Translations under genes and position numbers: made by a program | NCBI RefSeq assembly: GCF_026262505.1 | Contig: NC_067207.1 | Coordinates: forward strand, 30,534,082 to 30,598,081 | DNA from: Trichomonas vaginalis G3 | Taxonomy: Eukaryota > Parabasalia > Trichomonadida > Trichomonadidae | Length of the DNA: 64,000 nt | Direction of reading: 5' to 3' | The notes under the pieces: generated by a model | What the model was told of the DNA's origin: nothing | Database searches by the model: none | Seen by the model: the letters and a program-made list of their open reading frames with translations, nothing else | Shown: piece after piece, positions 17,494 to 25,554 of the stretch | How positions within the stretch are numbered: the stretch's first letter is position 1 | How the letters are laid out: every line of letters starts with the position of its first letter

Positions 17494-18721
17494 GCAATTC
17501 TATACCATGCGTAAACTGTCATGTAAGGTGGCATGTATTCTTTACTTTGTCCCGTTGTTTGCGTATACCCTGAAACGCGATGTGTATGGTTTCCTTCTCC
17601 CTGTGTGCTACCCAGAAACAATTTATAGCAAACTGAACGTTGTCTTTAACATCATATCCTTTACCTTTTTTCATTGCTGACCAATCCCAAAATCTATGCT
17701 TATGCCAACCTGCTTGAGATGTACTTAAATCTATGTAGTGACTATGCGCAGGTAAGTTTTCACCTGAAATCGTTTTACTTCCACCTGTTTCCTTTGAAGA
17801 GTTTGCACAATACAAAAACCTGTCGACTATTTGAGTCCAAGTTCCGAGACCAAGTACTACTTCTGGTCTGGTAGAGTTCATTGACGTGTAAATAGAACCT
17901 ATAGGATATACTGTTTGAAGTATTTCTGTCTTTAATGTTTGAAGCTCTGTTTTGTCAGCTTTTTTATCATATAAATCTTGAGCAGTGAATTTAACTTTGT
18001 TTTCATCCTCCATGACATAGACATTTCCACATCTAATGTATTTCATCGTCGTTATGTCATCCTCCGATGTTAAACCTTGTGGAAAGTTAGGAGGTTTCCA
18101 ATTTAATACATCCCCAGTTTCTTCAACCGTTCCTTCAATATTTTCTATACCAACAGTTGCGAAGAAATCGTGTGTATGTCCAACGTCACTTTTCTTGTTT
18201 AAGGTTTCTTGTAAGTTTGTAATATCAGATATGGTATGTGTATGAGTCTTTTTAGAATATTCTTTGTCAGCTCTTGTCACTTCACTTGACATTTTATTGT
18301 CAACATATGTTTTATCCGCTTTGTCATCTAACTTTTCTGGTAGTTCATCTACGTCATAGATGTTATGTGTATGATGTTTTTGTGGGTATGTTCTATCTGT
18401 CCATGCGAGAATATAGTCTCTTGTTGCATCTACATACTCTTTGTCAGCTTTGTTGTCAATATCTGCCTTCAAAAGAAGTTCATCTATAGGTTTCTCGTTT
18501 AAAGTTCTTTTTGTTGGATTTATACAAACAGTATGGTTCTTGTTGTCTTGAAACAGAAACTCATCTGTCATTGGGTTTAATGTCAGTTTTAAGTTTCCTT
18601 CTTTCAATGACTCAGATATCTTAGAATAGTTTGAAAAGTTTGTTGTGTTCTTATTTAGAGCTTGCAAAATGAGTTGTCGGTTGTGTTGTATTTCTCTCAT
18701 AGACGCTGTTTCATTTGACAT
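17490..18721 (-). pseudogene. Phage-like tail fibre protein with collar domain, one frameshift
   Basis: ATG at 18721. The N-terminal part carries repeated HTHxIxD-type motifs (KHHTHNIYDV, KTHTHTISDI, VGHTHDF) with DKADKTYVD linkers, typical of phage fibre shafts. Then comes the collar domain: YPIGSIYTSMNSTRPEVVLG, LGTWTQIVDRFLYC and GGSKTISGENLPAHSH. In the long frame the C-terminus is nonsense from about 17625. One frame over, GEGNHTHRVSGYTQTTG and MPPYMTVYAWYRIA complete a textbook collar ending at a TAG at 17490-17492. The total of 1232 bases fits one lost base. It would mediate host attachment. Rare in a eukaryotic transposon-like element. Confidence 0.75.
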
Positions 18722-18739
18722 TTTTATTCTAGATAAAAT
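18722..18739. promoter_or_regulatory. 18-bp bidirectional spacer, tail-fibre side
   Basis: TTTTATTCTAGATAAAAT separates the ATGs at 18721 (minus) and 18740 (plus). It contains the palindrome TCTAGA and nearly matches 3875-3891. Both orientations read T-run/A, short gap, A-run, ATG. Confidence 0.55.
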
Positions 18740-19588
18740 ATGCTTTCAATAGAAAAAGAAAATTCAAGAGTTGCTACAACTAAACCATTAGATGAACTTT
18801 TTACTAATGTCGGTCAAAAGTTTGAGACAGAGACCGTAAAGCATGAAGGCTATCGTTTTGACTACCCATTAAGATGGCTAAGAGACCCATCTGTCACAAA
18901 AGCTATTGGCTTTCGTAGAATGAAGTTTGTGTCTGTAGAAGATAAAAGTTTTCCATTTATTGTAAGGTTTCATATAGATTATATATCTGAAGGGAAACGA
19001 AAAATGTGGGAAGAAATTGAGCTAATACAAGTTGACCTTTCATCTTCTCTACAGACTGCGTTAAAAAATATAGAAGATAAAATAAATTCATGTTATGCAA
19101 AATATGCTGATGAATATGCAAATACCGAGAGCACACTTTATGTGAGAATTGTATATGACAAACAAAATTCACAAGTGTCATTTCAAATCTACGAAGACAA
19201 TCCAAAGAAAGACGAACAAATATATACAGAATTCACTGCAATGTCATGGTATTATTTGCAAAGAATGTTAAATCAGAAAGTCGAACTTCCTTTAGCAAAT
19301 ATTTACAGTCGATATGCAAGAGATGAACCATATTTATTTAAAGATGTTTTCGACCCAGCTGCTATTATTGTTCATGCTTCATTTTCTGGCGCCCAAAACT
19401 CTTTCTTATGCTTGGCAAATGATTTTTACGAAAAACCTACAAAGTTATACGAACCACCAAGTGGAAGTATTTCAGACTTTCAAGTATGGTTTACTACAGA
19501 TGGAAGAAAAAGAATAATTCCATTATACCATGTGTTTTACTTAGAACTTAGTTTCATATACAACTACTATCGAACGGTAAAAATATAA
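18740..19588 (+). CDS. Unknown Maverick protein, copy B of a duplicated pair
   Basis: 282 residues, ATG at 18740. It is a full-length paralogue of 13807-14667 (shared TTKPLDELFTN, YRFDYPLRWL, KAIGFRR, HASFSG..NSFLCL, YEPPSGS..FQVWFTT and the FYLELSFIYNY end). Divergence is substantial outside these blocks, so the duplication is not recent. It is paired head-to-head with the tail fibre, which hints at a shared expression phase and a possible fibre or base partner; that is inference. Confidence 0.6.
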   Translation: MLSIEKENSRVATTKPLDELFTNVGQKFETETVKHEGYRFDYPLRWLRDPSVTKAIGFRRMKFVSVEDKSFPFIVRFHIDYISEGKRKMWEEIELIQVDLSSSLQTALKNIEDKINSCYAKYADEYANTESTLYVRIVYDKQNSQVSFQIYEDNPKKDEQIYTEFTAMSWYYLQRMLNQKVELPLANIYSRYARDEPYLFKDVFDPAAIIVHASFSGAQNSFLCLANDFYEKPTKLYEPPSGSISDFQVWFTTDGRKRIIPLYHVFYLELSFIYNYYRTVKI

Positions 19589-19592
19589 TTTT

Positions 19593-19838
19593 TTAATATA
19601 CCGGTTGTGGTGTTGGATTTGGTTGCCAACTTGACTGTGGTGCAGGTTCAGGCTGTTGTATAACAGGAGCTTGTTCTTCTGGTTCAGGGTCTTTAGGTAT
19701 AATACCAACAAACTGACCTACCCTTTTACCAATATTTTTGACACCGTTCCAAATTCCTCTTCCTACGGTTTTTATTCCATTCCATATACCTCTTCCAACA
19801 TTTCGAAAGAAGTTTCCTATCTTACTGAAGAAACCCAT
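19593..19838 (-). CDS. Small amphipathic-repeat protein
   Basis: 81 residues, ATG at 19838 after ATTTTTACATATAGTAAA. Residues 1-50 hold an 11-residue type repeat (VGRGIWNGIKTVGRGIWNGV) forming a basic amphipathic helix with Trp and Phe. The rest is Pro/Glu/Gln-rich. It resembles membrane-active or DNA-condensing minor capsid peptides in design, and starts MGFF like the MGLF start at 16516. A host-membrane or core role is plausible; no family is claimed. Confidence 0.55.
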   Translation of the reverse strand: MGFFSKIGNFFRNVGRGIWNGIKTVGRGIWNGVKNIGKRVGQFVGIIPKDPEPEEQAPVIQQPEPAPQSSWQPNPTPQPVY

Positions 19839-19856
19839 TTTACTATATGTAAAAAT

Positions 19857-20219
19857 CTAATGTCCGCCTAGTCTCTTACGTTTCCTGTTGAGTTCCATAG
19901 CATTCTTTAACTGGAGCTCATACATTCTGTTTCTCCTCTGGTAGAAAACATATTCTGGGTCAACTCCTGTGTTCGCGTCATCTGCATAAAGTTGTTTATA
20001 TCCCACTTCAGGGTTTGTATAAAACTCTTTCCATCTCATATTTGCATACCATGGTGGCAAACCTAACGCAGCGTCATTTGACATGGCAGTTTGCATTTGT
20101 ACATCTGTTGGCACTTGACCATAGTTTGCCATTGCAGTTTGTATTCTAACTTCATTTGGAATATTCTCTGGGTTTGGTTGTCCGGGTTGCTGTGCATTCG
20201 CTAAGTTCTGTGCGTCCAT
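19857..20219 (-). CDS. Unknown Maverick protein
   Basis: 120 residues, ATG at 20219 after ATTTTTATCTAATATTAA. It contains a duplicated segment: EVRIQTAMANYGQVP and DVQMQTAMSNDAAL. The C-terminus is basic (RRNRMYELQLKNAMELNRKR). No recognised domain; probably virion-associated by location among late-type genes. Confidence 0.5.
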   Translation of the reverse strand: MDAQNLANAQQPGQPNPENIPNEVRIQTAMANYGQVPTDVQMQTAMSNDAALGLPPWYANMRWKEFYTNPEVGYKQLYADDANTGVDPEYVFYQRRNRMYELQLKNAMELNRKRKRLGGH

Positions 20220-20242
20220 TTAATATTAGATAAAAATATCTC

Positions 20243-20374
20243 TTACGAGTACATATGCTGAACATTTGCAGGCATTGGTTCATCTTCATATTCTCTATAT
20301 CTTTCTGCCACGTCAAATAAATAAATGACACAATGGAAAAAACCTAAAACAAGTAGTCCTATTTCAAACCACAT
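20243..20374 (-). CDS. 43-residue single-pass membrane protein
   Basis: ATG at 20374 preceded by AAATTTTACTAGTAAGTAA, matching the right-half leader pattern. Residues 4-20 (EIGLLVLGFFHCVIYLF) form a membrane segment and the rest is acidic. Its start overlaps the 3' end of the methyltransferase by 16 bases. Evidence is the leader, the hydrophobic segment and tight packing. Function unknown. Confidence 0.45.
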   Translation of the reverse strand: MWFEIGLLVLGFFHCVIYLFDVAERYREYEDEPMPANVQHMYS

Positions 20375-21177
20375 TTACTTACTAGTAAAATTTCTTTGTT
20401 ATGACACTTTCTCCGGTTTATAGGACCTCTCTCATATTCTATCTTGTCATATAAAAACTCATAGTCATGTATGTCCTCTAACCATCTCATAACGGTTTCC
20501 AAACCACTTTTATCGGATGTAAAGTAAAAGCATGGATGGTTATGTAAAACGTCTAAAGTTTCTAAAGAGTCTCTCAAAGTCCAGTCTACTTGGTATTGAA
20601 AATCCCATGTGTTATAGAACGGCGGGTCCACTATAAAGAAAACATTTTCCTTGTCTTTATATTTTTCATACAAATCTGTCCAATGACATCTCACAAACTC
20701 TATACCCTCAATATATTTTTCTATGTCCTCTTTGAAAACATTTGTATAGTTAAGATATAAAACTTTTGACATAAGTGTTTCAATGTCATGAACTCTTATA
20801 GCACCACTATATAATAGTCTAGCAGATATACTATCCCAGTCTATATATTCTGCTTTTTTCAAAACCTCTCTCACAATATTTTTGTTATCTAATGGTATAC
20901 GTTCCATCTTACCTATAGGTATCTTTTCTTTTAACTCTTTCAATATATTGTTTGTGTCTGGTATATGTTTGAGACGGTCCATATAGTTGTCGAAGTCATT
21001 GCATATAATCTTTGAGTCTGGGAATATTGTATGACATAAATGGGATATATAGAAACTTCCACCGAACAAATCTACAAATGTTAGACCATTCGGTAGTTTC
21101 TTAAGTTCTCTCAATATAATATCTTTACATCTACTCTTATTTCCAAAGAACGGTAACGGTGGTTTTGTAAAATTCAT
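20359..21177 (-). CDS. DNA adenine methyltransferase (Dam/D12 class)
   Basis: 272 residues, ATG at 21177. Near the N-terminus PFFGNKS (9-15) matches the SAM-binding PF.GGKS-type motif of D12 enzymes. FVDLFGGSFYISHL (34-47) is the motif I region and VDPPFYNTW (183-191) the catalytic DPPF/Y motif. It would transfer methyl to N6 of adenine, often in GATC; GATC occurs inside the GTTAGATCTAAC palindromes of the element. Whether it protects, regulates or marks element DNA cannot be told. Last gene before the element's right edge; intact. Confidence 0.8.
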   Translation of the reverse strand: MNFTKPPLPFFGNKSRCKDIILRELKKLPNGLTFVDLFGGSFYISHLCHTIFPDSKIICNDFDNYMDRLKHIPDTNNILKELKEKIPIGKMERIPLDNKNIVREVLKKAEYIDWDSISARLLYSGAIRVHDIETLMSKVLYLNYTNVFKEDIEKYIEGIEFVRCHWTDLYEKYKDKENVFFIVDPPFYNTWDFQYQVDWTLRDSLETLDVLHNHPCFYFTSDKSGLETVMRWLEDIHDYEFLYDKIEYERGPINRRKCHNKEILLVSKCGLK

Positions 21178-21375
21178 TTATATATAATAATAAAAATGTT
21201 TTTACCCGAAAAGTGACAGAAAAGTGACAAAACATGAAAACATATATAATTTGTGAAAAGCTCCTGGAAGCCCTCCGAATAAAAACTTCATTTATACTAA
21301 ACATCTTCAGGGCTAGAGGGCACGAAGTGCCTGGAAGCCCCACTACCTTTTTTTTTTTTTTTTTTTTTTTTTTTT
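21178..21375. mobile_element. Probable right edge of the Maverick: hairpin and 28-base T-run
   Basis: After the last gene there are paired AAAAGTGACA motifs (21210-21229), two copies of a CTGGAAGCCC motif (about 21263 and 21331), and a hairpin around GGGCACGAAGTGCCT with outer GGGCT/AGCCC pairing (about 21310-21341). A pure T-run follows at 21348-21375. Viral-type coding ends at 21177 and host-style sequence follows. The true terminal repeat cannot be proven because the left end is outside the window. Confidence 0.4.
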
Positions 21376-21914
21376 CGAGTAATAAGATATAAAACATAAA
21401 GGAAAATTATATGTTTAAATTTTGAATAAGGAAGATCAATATCATATATTTATGGAGAAAATAAGATCTTCAAAATCTCTCATTAAATATTACTTCACTA
21501 TTAATCAAAGGAATTAGAGAAGGTTGAAAATTCTTTATCAAAAATTTAGAGGGTCATAATTTACAAAAATGGAAATTCTCAGACATACGATTATTTTTTG
21601 ATTCAAATGCTGTTCGGCATTAAAAGCAAAAATAATCATATACCTGAGAATTACACTTTTCCGACATTTTTGGGTCGCTTCGCGCCCCTGACAAAACGTC
21701 GGAAAAGTGTAAATTTAGTGTAATTATGCTTAATTCTAACATTCTAAACAGGGTATGTTTTTTTTAAATATAAAATCGAAGAAATTTGTGAAAATCCGAA
21801 GTGAATATATAAGTATCAAATACAAAGGGAAGTATTATTTGTGGCATAAGTAATACTTTAGTTTAAAATGCTTTTATAAAGAATTAAATTATTCGTCTTG
21901 AATTCTTGATAATT
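21376..21914. repeat. Two adjacent long hairpins in an intergenic region
   Basis: Hairpin 1 has 25-base arms at 21574-21598 and 21628-21652 with about three mismatches. Hairpin 2 has perfect 15-base arms TTACACTTTTCCGAC (21651-21665) and GTCGGAAAAGTGTAA (21698-21712), with an inner GGGTCGCTTCGCGCCC stem. They abut at 21651. No ORF is supported in this interval. The rest is AT-rich spacer. Confidence 0.6.
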
Positions 21915-23612
21915 TTAGTTATTTCCAATAGATTTGAGATATTGAACAACATCATCATGATTTTCTTCTGACGCACAAATAAGTGGAGTTTTTCCATCAT
22001 TATTCTTTACTTTTTTATTACATCCAACAGAAATAAGATATTTAACAACTTCAAGTTCACCCCATTTTGATGCATCAATGAGTGGCGTATCTCCATCATT
22101 ATTCTTTACATCTTTATTACATCCAATAGAAATAAGATATTTAACAACCTCAAGATGACCTCTCCATGCTGGTCCAAAGAGTGGCGTATTTCCATAATTA
22201 CTCTTTGCATCTTTATCACATCCAATAGAAATAAGATATTTAACAACTGCAAGATGACCTTCGTTTGATGCAAAATGCAGTGGAGTCCATCCATCTTTAT
22301 CCTTTCCTTCTTTATCGCATCCAATAGAAATAAGATATTTAACAACTTCAAGATGACCATTTTCTGATGCATATATGAGCGGAGTCCATCCACAATTAAT
22401 ACCTGCTTCTTTATCGCATCCAACAGTAATAAGATATTTAACAACTTCAAGATGACCACCTCCTGATGCACAAATGAGTGGAGTCCATCCAACATAATTC
22501 TTTGCTTCCTTATCACATCCAACAGAAATAAGATATTTAACAACTGCAAGATGACCTTCGTTTGATGCAAAATGCAGTGGAGTCCATCCAACATAATTCT
22601 TTGCTTCCTTATCACATCCAACAGAAATAAGATATTTAACAACTGCAAGATGGCCATAGTCTGATGCATAAATAAGCGGAGTATAACCATCTTTATTCTT
22701 TCCTTCCTTATCACATCCAATAGAAATAAGATATTTAACAACTGCAAGATGGCCATTTTCTGATGCATAAATAAGCGGAGTATAACCATCTTTATTCTTT
22801 CCTTCCTTATCACATCCAACAGAAATAAGATATTTAACAACTTCAAGATGACCTTCTCTTAATGCAAAAATGAGTGGAGTATAATCATCTTTATTCTTTA
22901 CTTCCTTATCACATCCATTTTCAATGAGGGATTTAACAAGTCCGAGATTTCCTTTATAACATGCTTGATGAAGTACATTTCCATAAGGGTATTCTTTTGA
23001 ATATTTTTCACAAAGTCCTTTTTGACATGCTATTGAAATAATATTTTGTCTTCCTTTCTTTGAAATTTCATCCAAGAGATTGTAAATCATGCGAAAATCA
23101 GAAGAATTCTTAAGTTTTTCGATTCTTAATAAAAATTTTTCATCTTCAATTATTTGATTTCTTTGGTTTTCTTTTTCTTTGAGTTGATTTTTAAGTGATT
23201 GTATCTCTTCTTCTTTTGCTTTGCTTTGATTTTTAAGCGATTGTATCTCTTTTTCAATGTTTTGTTTTGGATTATTAGTTGTATTTAGAAGATCTTCAGA
23301 TTTCTTTGTAGAATTTTGCAATTTTTTATCAAATTGAGTTAAAAAGTCAATAATTCCATCAAACATTTTGAGTTTCATGTATTTTTTAACTGATTTAAGG
23401 ACTGATATGACTTCATCGAAATTTTTAATGGAAATATTTGTACTACGAGTACACGAATATAATTTGTTTGCTTTGATTGAATAATTTGACTGTTGAAGAA
23501 GAGTAATGAAATCGTCTGCAGTTAAATGTGAAAATTTCAAGATTTTTTTGATATCTTGTGTTTCGAAGATGTCAAATAGCTTATTGTCGTTAAGATAATC
23601 TTTAATGTGCAA
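21915..23612 (-). CDS. Ankyrin-repeat protein, trichomonad type
   Basis: 565 residues as read, but the first codon at 23612 is TTG; no ATG exists in frame up to the stop at 23703-23705, and coding-like residues (KRQIAQELHLNFEDIA) extend upstream. The start is therefore lost or lies across a frame break. Residues 1-110 are a helical domain (HLTADDFITLLQQ, VKKYMKLKMFDG) I associate with trichomonad ankyrin families. Residues 115-160 are a Lys/Glu coiled coil. From about residue 210 there are about ten 33-residue ankyrin repeats (GHLEVVKYLISVGCDKE). Repeats are nearly identical at DNA level in about 99-bp periods, suggesting recent expansion. Protein-binding scaffold; role unknown. Confidence 0.7.
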   Translation of the reverse strand: MHIKDYLNDNKLFDIFETQDIKKILKFSHLTADDFITLLQQSNYSIKANKLYSCTRSTNISIKNFDEVISVLKSVKKYMKLKMFDGIIDFLTQFDKKLQNSTKKSEDLLNTTNNPKQNIEKEIQSLKNQSKAKEEEIQSLKNQLKEKENQRNQIIEDEKFLLRIEKLKNSSDFRMIYNLLDEISKKGRQNIISIACQKGLCEKYSKEYPYGNVLHQACYKGNLGLVKSLIENGCDKEVKNKDDYTPLIFALREGHLEVVKYLISVGCDKEGKNKDGYTPLIYASENGHLAVVKYLISIGCDKEGKNKDGYTPLIYASDYGHLAVVKYLISVGCDKEAKNYVGWTPLHFASNEGHLAVVKYLISVGCDKEAKNYVGWTPLICASGGGHLEVVKYLITVGCDKEAGINCGWTPLIYASENGHLEVVKYLISIGCDKEGKDKDGWTPLHFASNEGHLAVVKYLISIGCDKDAKSNYGNTPLFGPAWRGHLEVVKYLISIGCNKDVKNNDGDTPLIDASKWGELEVVKYLISVGCNKKVKNNDGKTPLICASEENHDDVVQYLKSIGNN

Positions 23613-24160
23613 CGCAATATCCTCAAAATTCAGATGGAGTTCTTGAGCTATTTGGCGCTTTTTGTCACTTTTTATAAAAATTTGTAATTTCCAAACTCGA
23701 TTTTAAAAATTGTTTTAGAATGCTGATATAATGTACAATTTATTTGACCAATCAAATTTTAAAAAAGTTTTAGACTTCAAGCTCGCAACACCTGTTATAA
23801 CACATTGGTGCAATACGTTAATTTATTTAACCTCTAAATCCAAAAAATTCAAAGAGATCACATTACAGTCTTGTAATTTTTTGAGCATTTCAAAGATGAT
23901 ATAGATGCGGACTCCCAAAATTACAAATGGATATTGACATTTAACACTAGAGAACAGATTCAATAGATTTATCAAATACAATTGAGGTAGCAATACAGTG
24001 GAGGACAATTTTGTTTATTTTTAAACCATGATCAAGCTAATTATGAACATACACTATTCAGTTCTTAATTTTTTGCTTGAAAAATTGAGAAAATAATTTT
24101 TTTCTAAAAAATTATCATGAATTATAAACAAAATTAATATCTTTATTCATGAAACAAGTT
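23613..24160. other. Intergenic, 3' flanks and upstream of the ankyrin gene
   Basis: AT-rich. A minus-strand AAAAAGTGAC lies at 23664-23673 upstream of the ankyrin gene. The ORF at 23823-24008 has no recognisable product and was not called. Confidence 0.4.
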
Positions 24161-25171
24161 TTATTTCTTCTGAGCTCTAACTTTATAGTTCTGCGTCTTG
24201 AGATAATCTTCGGAAGCTTTGAGAACCCAAGGCTGGTCGTACAAGAAAGTAGATGAGTACAATTCCGGAACATCAGTGAGTCTAGACTCTAACAAGACCT
24301 CATTTTCAGCAAATGCGTGGGGATTATCTAAAAATGCATCCGCCGCGCAAATTTGTTCCTTGCATCTATAAGCTTCAAGTAGTGGGTCTTTAATAGGTGC
24401 AACGTCGACCTGAATTGGCCTAAACTGTCCGGAACTTTCATTCGACATAACAGGAAAGTGAATTGAGAACGCTTTCCTTGACGAAGGGAATTGTAAATCG
24501 AAAGTAAGTGGTTCCATGGGTGTTAAATTCGAATTTATCAACTGTCCGAGATTTTCCATTTTAATAACGTCAAGATTGAAAATTGACTTTAAGAATGGAT
24601 CGGATTTGATCTCTCCATTATTTACGAGATGTTTTGCTTCTATATGGGAAAGAATTTTGAGAGAAACCATTCCAGGCAAGGCAACTTGAGTTTGCATAAC
24701 TTTAGATAGCGCAGGAGATAGTCTAACCATTGGGTTTTCCCATGCGCACTTAACTTTCGTTGCTTGAGTAAATGGAATACTAATTTCGAGAAATTCTTTT
24801 GATAAATCAGTATCTGTTGCAGTTCTTATTTGTTGACCAGATTCTAAAGTAATTGATTTGAAAATGGCTCCTAATGGTATATTAGTCGAGTATATTTGGA
24901 AAATTGCTCCTGCTCCTGACTCTGCAATACGAATTTCCGCAATAATTGTTGTTTTTCCGATAGATTCTATAACAGGGATTGATGATAATTGATCTGAATC
25001 GAGGACTGGCTGTTCTTTTATGAAGGTTGTTAAGTCAATATCAACAGCCATGAGTCTTTTTATAGCGCTTTCATAATGTTTTAACTCTTCGGCAAATTCT
25101 GGATCATCTTTAACCCAGTTTGTCGCGAAAATCTCGTGAAAAAGAGAGCATTCTGAAGGAGAATTCGTCAT
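24161..25171 (-). CDS. Conserved-looking soluble protein of unknown function
   Basis: 336 residues from the ATG at 25171 (product MTNSPSECSLFHEIF). The frame is open further to 25258, but that extension is Cys/Leu-rich and looks like untranslated leader. Helical start (EFAEELKHYESAIKRLM), then a beta-rich middle (TTIIAEIRIAESGAGAIFQ, AIFKSITLESGQQ) suggesting a beta-sandwich, and a mixed C-terminus. No signal peptide, membrane segment or catalytic motif. Family not recognised. Confidence 0.55.
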   Translation of the reverse strand: MTNSPSECSLFHEIFATNWVKDDPEFAEELKHYESAIKRLMAVDIDLTTFIKEQPVLDSDQLSSIPVIESIGKTTIIAEIRIAESGAGAIFQIYSTNIPLGAIFKSITLESGQQIRTATDTDLSKEFLEISIPFTQATKVKCAWENPMVRLSPALSKVMQTQVALPGMVSLKILSHIEAKHLVNNGEIKSDPFLKSIFNLDVIKMENLGQLINSNLTPMEPLTFDLQFPSSRKAFSIHFPVMSNESSGQFRPIQVDVAPIKDPLLEAYRCKEQICAADAFLDNPHAFAENEVLLESRLTDVPELYSSTFLYDQPWVLKASEDYLKTQNYKVRAQKK

Positions 25172-25554
25172 CACGAGTTTACAAAGTTTACAAACTAGTT
25201 TACAAAAAGTGCTCAAATTCACAATGATGATAAACAAACAATATCTCAGGAAAGACAATTGTTTTATGAAATTAAACCTGCAATACCAGGTATATTGGGA
25301 GCCATAAAATTCATATGATTTACTTTGAGTTAGTAATATTTATAAGAAAATCTATATTTGGTGAGTGAATTTCATTCACACTAATTTGCTACTTTCAAAA
25401 AGTGACGTTTATAAAAAAAACTTGATTTGATTAAATTTCTGTAATTGCACTGAGGGCTTCTTAACATAGAAGCTTAAACTTTCCCCTTTAATCAAATTGA
25501 GCTTTATTTGTAATTGTATTGAACTTTTAAAATATTTAAATCACTTACCTATAA
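25172..25554 (+). promoter_or_regulatory. Divergent upstream region with initiator TCACTTAC at 25541
   Basis: Between a minus gene and the BspA-like gene. TCACTTAC (25541-25548) lies seven bases before the ATG and fits the trichomonad initiator TCAYTWYT. AAAAAGTGACGT lies at 25397-25408. No ORF in this interval is supported. Confidence 0.5.

Noticed and set aside
22106-22846. 246-residue minus-strand frame with repeated LLNILFLLDVI
   Set aside because: Out-of-frame shadow of the ankyrin repeats.
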